Positions 1 to 5,504 of a stretch of 23,384 nt of DNA are shown here, piece after piece. Position 1 is the first letter of the stretch, and the number at the start of each line of letters is the position of its first letter. Both the position numbers and the translations under genes were made by a program. The notes below the pieces were generated by a model. That model worked only from the letters and a program-made list of their open reading frames with translations, made no database searches and had not been told where the DNA came from. Source of the DNA: an uncultured Bacteroides sp. (lineage in GTDB: Bacteria; Bacteroidota; Bacteroidia; Bacteroidales; Bacteroidaceae); assembly GCA_934716785.1 (NCBI GenBank), contig CAKUYM010000030.1, positions 1-23,384 of the forward strand, given 5' to 3'.

Positions 1-622
1 CCACCACGGAAGCGAATTTATCAAACCGGCAGGAAGCATCCAACGTCAATCCCAAATGGCGGGAAGGCACTTCCAACTCTTTCAATCGAGGAAGAAAACC
101 GAAACATTCCACCCCTACATCTTCACAGGCTTTCTGCAAAAAAGAAAGGTGACGTTCGGAAGCTACCTGATTGAATACCACACCGGCAAGCCTCACCGAC
201 GGATTGAAATATTTGAAGCCATATAAAATCGGAGCCACCGTATAAGAGGTTGACTTAGCATTGATCACAAGAACGACCGGAATATCCAACAAGGCGGCAA
301 TAGCCGCGCTGCTCCCCTCCATGCCGTCGAAGCCATCGAAAAGTCCCATCACTCCCTCGGTTACACACACATCCATTCCGGCAGCATATTTCGCATATAC
401 TTTCTTTACATGCTTTTGAGAAGAGAACCAAAGATCGAGATTGACGGAAGCATTACCTGCTGCCATCTCATGATATTTCGTATCGATATAATCGGGACCG
501 CATTTATAAGGCTGTACGTTCAGTCCTCTATCATGCAGAAGCCTCAACAAGCCTGTCGTAAAAGTTGTCTTCCCGCCTCCCGAAGAAGCAGCCCCAATCA
601 AGAAATGGCAAGTCTGTCTCAT
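1..622 (-). CDS. cbiA: Cobyrinate a,c-diamide synthase (partial, C-terminus beyond window)
   Basis: Glutamine- and ATP-dependent amidation of the a and c side chains of the corrin ring, a cytoplasmic step of B12 synthesis. I translated it from the reverse strand: it starts MRQTCHFLIGAASSGGGKTT, where SSGGGKTT is the P-loop of the dethiobiotin-synthetase-like ATPase domain, followed by YKCGPDYID (about residues 39-47), a signature of the CbiA/CobB family. EGVMGLFDG (about 89-97) is the family's Walker-B-like E-G-V-M-G segment. The reading frame stays open to the window edge, so about 207 residues of a usual 430-460 are visible. The C-terminal glutaminase half lies outside. The start ATG overlaps the stop of the upstream cbiET gene by 4 bases (ATGA), which points to translational coupling in one operon. 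The alternative reading as CobQ is unlikely because of the GPDYID motif. Confidence 0.93.
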   Translation of the reverse strand, partial: MRQTCHFLIGAASSGGGKTTFTTGLLRLLHDRGLNVQPYKCGPDYIDTKYHEMAAGNASVNLDLWFSSQKHVKKVYAKYAAGMDVCVTEGVMGLFDGFDGMEGSSAAIAALLDIPVVLVINAKSTSYTVAPILYGFKYFNPSVRLAGVVFNQVASERHLSFLQKACEDVGVECFGFLPRLKELEVPSRHLGLTLDASCRFDKFASVV

Positions 623-1806
623 CGTTTTATCGCTTTTAATATATCAATGGGGTTATGCTCGTCTACTGTCAGCCGAACCACCTGCGCAAGTTCCAACCCA
701 TTATCACCTGCCGCTTTCTCAAATTGGTTCCTGCTTTCTTCGGATACAGAATTGAATACCAATGTCCCGCCCACAGGCAATAAAGTAGTTATCTTCTTTA
801 TCATATCTCCCAACCTGCCGCCATGACCTCCGATAAAGACGGCATCAGGCATGGGAAACTCGTCTAACGGCATATCCATAAAATCACCGATCACCGTCGT
901 TATACCCGGACAACCGAACCGACGGCTATTCGTCTCCATCAACTGCCGTCCCGCCTCTCTTTTCTCGAAGGAGATGATATCGAGATGAGGAAACTGCAAC
1001 TTCGCCTCAATGGAGACAGAGCCTGTGCAGAACCCCACGTCCCACATCACCGCTCTGCTTCTCAGGTCGAGCATGCTCAATGACAGCAGCCGAACAGGCA
1101 TTTTGGTTATCATATTCACCCGCCCATCCAGCAAATCAAACCGCTCTTCCGGAATTCCGAACGATCGTTCACGAGCAGCGATACGCTCCATAATCAAGCA
1201 GTTAGGCATCTCAAAATGCCTATTCATCGCTTCCTCCACACTGTATTCCGCAACCGTTTCATCCTCATTGCCCAGTCGTTCGCCAACAATCAGCCGATAG
1301 TTGGTATATCCGTATACCTGCATCCGAGCGGCTATGGAAGCGGGTGTCTTCTCTCTGTCTGTAAGCGCCCCTATCAGTCTCTCTCCTGAAATAAGAGCCT
1401 CATCAAAAGCTTTCCACGGCCTGCCTGTCAGAGAAATCGTCCGCATATCCTGATAAGGGAGCAATGCTTTGTGTGCCAAAAGCTGCAAGGAATTGAAAGA
1501 CGGATACACTTTGACGACAGCCTCCGGCAGTTTGCGCATCACCGTATTGGCAAAGCCGAAAAACAAAGGGTCACCTGAAGCAAAGACCACAATCTCGTTA
1601 TAACCGGCATAACGTTCGAACACAGCATCGAGAGGTACGGTTATGTCTATCCATACCGATGATTCCGGCAACATGGCAGCCACAATTTCATGGTGTCTCT
1701 TTCCACCCGAAAAGACATGAGAACGGGCAATCAAAGCCTGAACCTCCTTACTGAAAGAGAGTTCCCGACGACTATCTGTTATTCCTATAATATGAAATTC
1801 CTGCAT
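619..1806 (-). CDS. cbiET: Precorrin-6Y C5,15-methyltransferase (decarboxylating), CbiE-CbiT fusion
   Basis: SAM-dependent enzyme that methylates the corrin ring at C5 and C15 and decarboxylates the acetate on ring C, in the cytoplasm. The 395-residue length fits the two-domain CobL form. The N-terminal half (about 1-200) is the CbiE tetrapyrrole methylase domain with ASGDPLFFG near residue 76 as the SAM-site motif. The C-terminal half (about 205-395) is the CbiT class I methyltransferase with its motif I at MWDVGFCTGSVSIEA and an acidic strand end at ISFEKRE. Motif I is usually D-x-G-x-G-T-G-S in CbiT; here it reads DVGFCTGS, so one glycine position is replaced, while the rest of the fold signature is present. 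It lies 33 bases downstream of cobJ-cobH and overlaps cbiA by 4 bases, so it is the middle gene of the operon seen here. Confidence 0.93.
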   Translation of the reverse strand: MQEFHIIGITDSRRELSFSKEVQALIARSHVFSGGKRHHEIVAAMLPESSVWIDITVPLDAVFERYAGYNEIVVFASGDPLFFGFANTVMRKLPEAVVKVYPSFNSLQLLAHKALLPYQDMRTISLTGRPWKAFDEALISGERLIGALTDREKTPASIAARMQVYGYTNYRLIVGERLGNEDETVAEYSVEEAMNRHFEMPNCLIMERIAARERSFGIPEERFDLLDGRVNMITKMPVRLLSLSMLDLRSRAVMWDVGFCTGSVSIEAKLQFPHLDIISFEKREAGRQLMETNSRRFGCPGITTVIGDFMDMPLDEFPMPDAVFIGGHGGRLGDMIKKITTLLPVGGTLVFNSVSEESRNQFEKAAGDNGLELAQVVRLTVDEHNPIDILKAIKR

Positions 1807-1839
1807 TCTGTGTCATATAAAAAGTCTGTCTGCACTTTT

Positions 1840-3246
1840 CTATACATCTCTACCGGGACGCAACGCCCGGGCATCATCAAAGCACAATATCGCGTTCACC
1901 AATGTAGCGGCAAGATTACTTCCGCCCCGCCTGCCCTGAACGATAATCTTCGGCACCGCCGTGAATGTCTTTATCATGTATTTCGATTCTTTCACGTGCA
2001 CGAACCCTACAGGAGCCGCAATAACTCCGGACGGATGTGCTTTTCCCTTTCGGATCAAATCACACAGTTCTATCAATGCCGTAGGTGCGTTGCCAAATAC
2101 AAACAGGGCATCCGGATGCTCCTCCACCGCCAGACGAATGGCTTCCTGCGAACGGGTAGTTCCCCGTTTCTTCGACTGCTCTACCGCACGTTCGTCGGAG
2201 AGATAACACTTCACCTCCACACCCAAACGCTGTAAAGCCCCTTTCCGTATGCCGGCGGCCACCATCGTAACGTCCGTGACAATCGTCTTGATCCGTCCCG
2301 AAACAATCTGCTCATACAGGTTCTTCACAACCTCTTTATCCGTATATACCAACTTCTCCATCGCAAAATCCGCAGTGGTATGTATGGCATGGAATAAAGC
2401 CCATTTGCGGTCAAGGTCGATCTCTTTGTCCTGCATCTCCTCCTCTATCTTCCTGAAAGAGTTTATCATTATCTCCTGCCCTTTTCCTACCTCTCCCTTT
2501 TCCTGTTCGCGATAATACCCGCGAGGGGTCACCATCCGGTTCTGAAATTGAAAGGTCTGTGAGTTTCCTATCAGTACCACTGTAAACATATCCACTTCCT
2601 CCGGGTCGAAATCCTGCAAGGTGGTCACCACCACCTTCTCTTCTTCCCTACCTGCCTGACGAACATAGCCCACGGGCGTCTCCGGCGAGCGGGATTCCCG
2701 GAAGATTTCCTTCAGACGATGAAGCTGCCAGTAACGTCCCTCACTCTTAGGGTTGTAAACAGCCGTCACAAAGTCGGCAGTAGCAGCGGCTACGATTCTC
2801 TTTTCTATGATTTCCCACGGGGTCATCAGGTCGGACAAGGAAATAATGCAAAAGTCGTGACCGATGGGAGCTCCTAATAGCGCGGCAGCTTTCTGAAAAG
2901 CACTGATACCAGGCAGCACAAGAATCTCGACCTCACTCCCCCGTTCCCGCTTCATTTCATAAATCAGCGGAGCCATCCCATAGATTCCTGCATCACCGGA
3001 GCTAATGACGCAAACAGTTTTCCCCTGTTCGGCATATTCAAAAGCCAATTCGGCGCGGGCTTTCTCCCGCTTCATTCCGGTATCAATACATTCAGTTCTT
3101 TCTGCCAGCCATCGGGTGATAAACTGGAAATAATATTTATAGCCAATCACCACATCCGATTCTTTCAGCGCATTGACGACAGCCGGAGTTATATCTTCCG
3201 GACTACCGGGACCGATGCCTGCTACTATAATCTTTTTTTCTTTCAT
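1840..3246 (-). CDS. cobJ: Precorrin-3B C17-methyltransferase / precorrin-8X methylmutase fusion (CobJ-CobH, CbiH-CbiC)
   Basis: One 468-residue polypeptide with two corrin enzymes. Residues about 1-245 are a tetrapyrrole methylase of CobJ/CbiH type: VAGIGPGSPEDITP at the N-terminus, SSGDAGIYGMA near 82, and TAVYNPKSEGR. This domain methylates C17 and drives ring contraction. After a linker rich in charged residues, about 270-468 are the CobH/CbiC methylmutase, which moves the methyl group from C11 to C12. Its conserved blocks are FHAIHTTADF (His289 is the likely catalytic histidine), TDVTMVAAGI, FGNAPTALIEL and APVGFVHVKESK. The two steps are not consecutive in the pathway, so the fusion reflects co-expression or complex formation more than direct channelling between the two sites. 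It is the first gene of the visible operon. The start is supported by the glycine-rich N-terminus and a TACTTTTG promoter element about 28 bases upstream. Confidence 0.94.
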   Translation of the reverse strand: MKEKKIIVAGIGPGSPEDITPAVVNALKESDVVIGYKYYFQFITRWLAERTECIDTGMKREKARAELAFEYAEQGKTVCVISSGDAGIYGMAPLIYEMKRERGSEVEILVLPGISAFQKAAALLGAPIGHDFCIISLSDLMTPWEIIEKRIVAAATADFVTAVYNPKSEGRYWQLHRLKEIFRESRSPETPVGYVRQAGREEEKVVVTTLQDFDPEEVDMFTVVLIGNSQTFQFQNRMVTPRGYYREQEKGEVGKGQEIMINSFRKIEEEMQDKEIDLDRKWALFHAIHTTADFAMEKLVYTDKEVVKNLYEQIVSGRIKTIVTDVTMVAAGIRKGALQRLGVEVKCYLSDERAVEQSKKRGTTRSQEAIRLAVEEHPDALFVFGNAPTALIELCDLIRKGKAHPSGVIAAPVGFVHVKESKYMIKTFTAVPKIIVQGRRGGSNLAATLVNAILCFDDARALRPGRDV

Positions 3247-3273
3247 ACATCTTCTTCAGGATTATACCAGAAA

Positions 3274-3281
3274 CAAAAGTA
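3274..3281 (-). promoter_or_regulatory. Putative -7 promoter element of the cob operon (TACTTTTG)
   Basis: On the minus strand this reads TACTTTTG and fits the Bacteroides -7 consensus TAnnTTTG. It would start transcription near 3267, leaving a 5' leader of about 20 bases before the cobJ-cobH ATG. No clear TTTG -33 box is present. A 12-bp palindrome (3301-3312) lies in the -33 region instead. A leader this short would have no room for a cobalamin riboswitch. Confidence 0.45.
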
Positions 3282-3300
3282 CATAAAAAGCATGAGTTTT

Positions 3301-3312
3301 TATACCGGTATA
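3301..3312. promoter_or_regulatory. 12-bp perfect palindrome TATACCGGTATA upstream of the cob promoter
   Basis: A perfect palindrome centred about 30 bases upstream of the putative cob operon -7 element, in the place where a -33 box or an operator would sit. Its position suggests a binding site for a dimeric regulator, but AT-rich palindromes of this length can occur by chance. Confidence 0.35.
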
Positions 3313-3335
3313 TAAAGAAATCATTTTTTCCATAT

Positions 3336-3451
3336 GTATAACACACGATATCCGGACTCAAGATATTCTGTGGCATCGCAAATACTTTATCTTTTATATG
3401 CTGCATAAAAAAGCCTTCATCAAGTCTTTGAAGATTATAAATGTGAATAAT
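3336..3451 (-). repeat. Intergenic repeat element, copy 1 (upstream of cob operon)
   Basis: Two blocks match a second intergenic region at 19671-19881 in the same orientation. Block A (3336-3394) matches 19671-19729 without gaps at 48 of 59 positions. Block B (3404-3451) matches 19835-19881 at about 40 of 48 positions with one gap. Here A and B are 9 bases apart; in copy 2 they are 105 apart. On the minus strand the order is B then A, pointing towards the gene downstream in both cases. The 67-codon open frame over copy 1 (3203-3406, minus) overlaps the start of cobJ-cobH, and its counterpart in copy 2 has a stop codon, so I do not call it a gene. Most of 3247-3460 is explained by this element and the cob promoter. 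Confidence 0.7.
3407..3428 (-). terminator. Possible terminator of the MFS operon
   Basis: On the minus strand AAGACTT, a GATG loop and AAGGCTT form a 7-bp stem with one mismatch, followed by a run of six T. It lies about 33 bases after the MFS stop codon. The stem is part of repeat block B; its perfect version occurs in copy 2. The single mismatch makes it weak. Confidence 0.35.
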
Positions 3452-3460
3452 GTCCTTTAT

Positions 3461-4645
3461 CTATTTCGTTTGGGTTCTTTGAAAAAGGACATTTACTACA
3501 GCCACAGCAAAAGCGAAAGTAAAGCCCACAAGACAGACAGCATTCCAGCCACCATAGTTCCAAGCAACTCCTGTACATAGCGTACCAAGGCTACCACCTG
3601 CAAACAGATGGCTCATAAAAATAGTGTTGCTACGGTTTGTAGCTTCCGGAACAAGAGCAAGACAACCGCTTTGATTGCTTAACTGATAGCATTGGGCACC
3701 TACATCAACAAGAATGATAGCCACAACAAGACCCATATAACTGTCTGAAAAGAGATACGCTACAATCCAAGCTGCAAACTGGAGTATATTTCCTGCTTGA
3801 CAGAACTTTTCGATGCCAAACCGCGGGATATATTTACCTATGCCACTTGCTGCCGTTGCCCCTGCCAATCCACAAAGCCCAAGCATGCCAACAGCATCAC
3901 TACCTGCATGAAATGGAGCACCTGCCAAGTGGAATGCCATGCACGACCATATAGCCATCATGCTACCAAAACTCAATCCGCCACGCAAGGCATAGATACG
4001 AATTGTCGGGTATCCATGGTATATATTCCCAATTGATTTCATCAGTTTCCCATAACTACCATCAAAACTATTCGGCATGGCGGGCAACGTCCGTAACATA
4101 CAAAACAGACATACAGCCATGATGACTGCTGCGATAGCAAACATCGTGCGCCAACCTGCCAATTCCCCAATGTATCCGCTCAGCACTCTCGCTCCAAGTA
4201 CCCCGCTCAACAATCCTGTCAGCACTATGCCCATGTTGCGCGACTTGTTTTCAGGCTTGGAGAAATGACTGGCTACAGGTATAAATATTTGCGGAACCAC
4301 ACTGTTGCAGCCCAGCACAAGCGATGCCAACCATATAATCCAAAGGCTTTTGCTAAATGCAATAGCCAAACAACATACCACAGCCACACTCATGTTTACA
4401 GTAATAATTTTGCGGCGTGACACCTTATCTGCAAGTGGAACAACAAGAATGAGCCCTGCCGCATATCCCAATTGGGTGATAAATGTAATAAGATTGGCTT
4501 GCAGTTCTGTTGCTCCAAGCGACTGGCGCATAGCTTCAAGCAAAGGCTGATTATAATATAAGTTGGCTACGGTCAATCCGCCAATGACAGCCATTGCAAA
4601 GAGAATATTGCGTGGAATACCGCCATTCGGTACAAGTTCTTTCAT
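3461..4645 (-). CDS. MFS transporter, probable sugar or drug efflux (12 TM)
   Basis: Major facilitator superfamily inner-membrane carrier of 394 residues, the normal length. It has 12 hydrophobic stretches. The first carries GGLTVANLYYNQPLL, typical of the YgaY-like DHA1 subgroup, and the loop between helices 2 and 3 has VPLADKVSRRKII, which matches MFS motif A (G-x-L-A-D-x-x-G-R-R) with the glycines replaced. I start it at 4645 and not at the longer in-frame ATG (4744): the shorter start follows AAGGAGAG, sits 2 bases after the acetyltransferase stop, and begins directly before the first helix, whereas the extra 33 residues are encoded within the acetyltransferase gene. The tight spacing says the two are co-translated. 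The substrate cannot be read from sequence; export of acetylated sugars or of a drug is a guess from the pairing. Confidence 0.9.
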   Translation of the reverse strand: MKELVPNGGIPRNILFAMAVIGGLTVANLYYNQPLLEAMRQSLGATELQANLITFITQLGYAAGLILVVPLADKVSRRKIITVNMSVAVVCCLAIAFSKSLWIIWLASLVLGCNSVVPQIFIPVASHFSKPENKSRNMGIVLTGLLSGVLGARVLSGYIGELAGWRTMFAIAAVIMAVCLFCMLRTLPAMPNSFDGSYGKLMKSIGNIYHGYPTIRIYALRGGLSFGSMMAIWSCMAFHLAGAPFHAGSDAVGMLGLCGLAGATAASGIGKYIPRFGIEKFCQAGNILQFAAWIVAYLFSDSYMGLVVAIILVDVGAQCYQLSNQSGCLALVPEATNRSNTIFMSHLFAGGSLGTLCTGVAWNYGGWNAVCLVGFTFAFAVAVVNVLFQRTQTK

Positions 4646-4646
4646 C

Positions 4647-5240
4647 CTACTCTCCTTTTTTATAGCCAACCTTGTCCTTTTCCGTAATCTTACGAAGCAC
4701 GCGACACGGATTACCAGCCGCAATGACACCCGATGGAATATCATGTGTTACCACGCTGCCAGCTCCGATGATAGAATCATCGCCAATACAGACTCCCGGT
4801 ACAATGCTTACATTTCCACATATCCATACCCTGCTACCTATGGTTATAGGCTTGGGAACGAGACCTCCTGCGATACGTTCTTCAGCATCGACAGTATGAT
4901 TGCCGGAGAAAATTCCGACATTCGGACCAATCAACGTTCTATCGCCGATACTCACTTGCCCACAATCGAGAATTACACAGCCAAAATTAATGTAAACATC
5001 ATTGCCGATAGTTATATTTTTGCCGAACTCACAACGGAAATCAGGTTCTATCCATACATTCTCCCCTACAGACTTGAATAGTTTCCGCATAATCTCGTTG
5101 CGTTTTTCCACCTCGTTATCTTCCGTGTGGTTATAAATACGAAACAGTTTCTTTGCCTCAACCCTGCGATTAAACAAATCCAAGTCAAAATCATTGTAGA
5201 TTTCACCAATCTGCATCTTTTCCCATTCTGTCATAGTCAT
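4647..5240 (-). CDS. Sugar O-acetyltransferase, LacA/Maa type
   Basis: Cytoplasmic acetyl-CoA:sugar O-acetyltransferase of the left-handed beta-helix (hexapeptide repeat) class, 197 residues, close to LacA (203) and Maa (183). The N-terminal maltose/galactoside acetyltransferase domain is at about 4-58 (MTEWEKMQIGEIYNDFD). Hexapeptide repeats follow, such as ITIGNDVYINFGCVI, VSIGDRTLIGPNVGI, ITIGSRVWICGNVSI and VCIGDDSIIGAGSVVT. SGNHTVDAEER contains His115, the same residue number as the catalytic histidine of E. coli LacA. It is the first gene of a two-gene operon with the MFS transporter. In other bacteria such enzymes acetylate non-metabolisable sugars so that they can be expelled, which would fit an export partner; this is inference. 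Confidence 0.92.
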   Translation of the reverse strand: MTMTEWEKMQIGEIYNDFDLDLFNRRVEAKKLFRIYNHTEDNEVEKRNEIMRKLFKSVGENVWIEPDFRCEFGKNITIGNDVYINFGCVILDCGQVSIGDRTLIGPNVGIFSGNHTVDAEERIAGGLVPKPITIGSRVWICGNVSIVPGVCIGDDSIIGAGSVVTHDIPSGVIAAGNPCRVLRKITEKDKVGYKKGE

Positions 5241-5279
5241 AAAATTACCATAATGCCTGTCTCAATAGGCGAACAGGTA

Positions 5280-5287
5280 CAAAAATA
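5280..5287 (-). promoter_or_regulatory. Putative -7 promoter element of the acetyltransferase-MFS operon (TATTTTTG)
   Basis: Minus-strand TATTTTTG fits TAnnTTTG and lies 40 bases upstream of the acetyltransferase ATG. A TTTG is present further upstream but only 14 bases away, shorter than the usual 19-21, so the -33 box is uncertain. The rest of 5241-5425 is AT-rich and holds nothing else that I can recognise. Confidence 0.4.
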
Positions 5288-5425
5288 CTCAAACCGTTTC
5301 GCAAAGAAGAAATAACCCCAATAAAAAACACATAAAACTATATTTTTAACATTTATATTACGGATATTTCATTAAGATTTTAAATAGTCTGTTTCTTATT
5401 CAACAGATCCTGTTTATTACAGAAA

Positions 5426-5467
5426 ATGAGGGTGCATCAAAATCCTTTTCGAAAGACACACCCTCAT
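5426..5467 (-). terminator. Rho-independent terminator of the galactan locus
   Basis: ATGAGGGTG (5426-5434) pairs perfectly with CACCCTCAT (5459-5467), and the 24-base loop can itself pair through TTTTCGAAAG. On the minus strand the stem is followed by TTTTCTG. It begins about 38 bases after the GH2 stop codon, so it ends the SusC-to-GH2 transcript and separates it from the acetyltransferase operon. Confidence 0.7.
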
Positions 5468-5504
5468 GAAAGCAATTGAATAATCTTTTTCGGAAAAAAT
5501 GTTG

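Noticed and set aside
1690..2235. 181-codon plus-strand frame across the cbiET/cobJ-cobH junction
   Set aside because: Antisense to two strongly supported cobalamin genes; no recognisable protein feature.
3203..3406. 67-codon minus-strand frame over repeat copy 1
   Set aside because: Its end overlaps the cobJ-cobH start in another frame, and the homologous stretch in copy 2 has a stop after 12 codons. The copy differences do not clearly follow a coding pattern in this frame.
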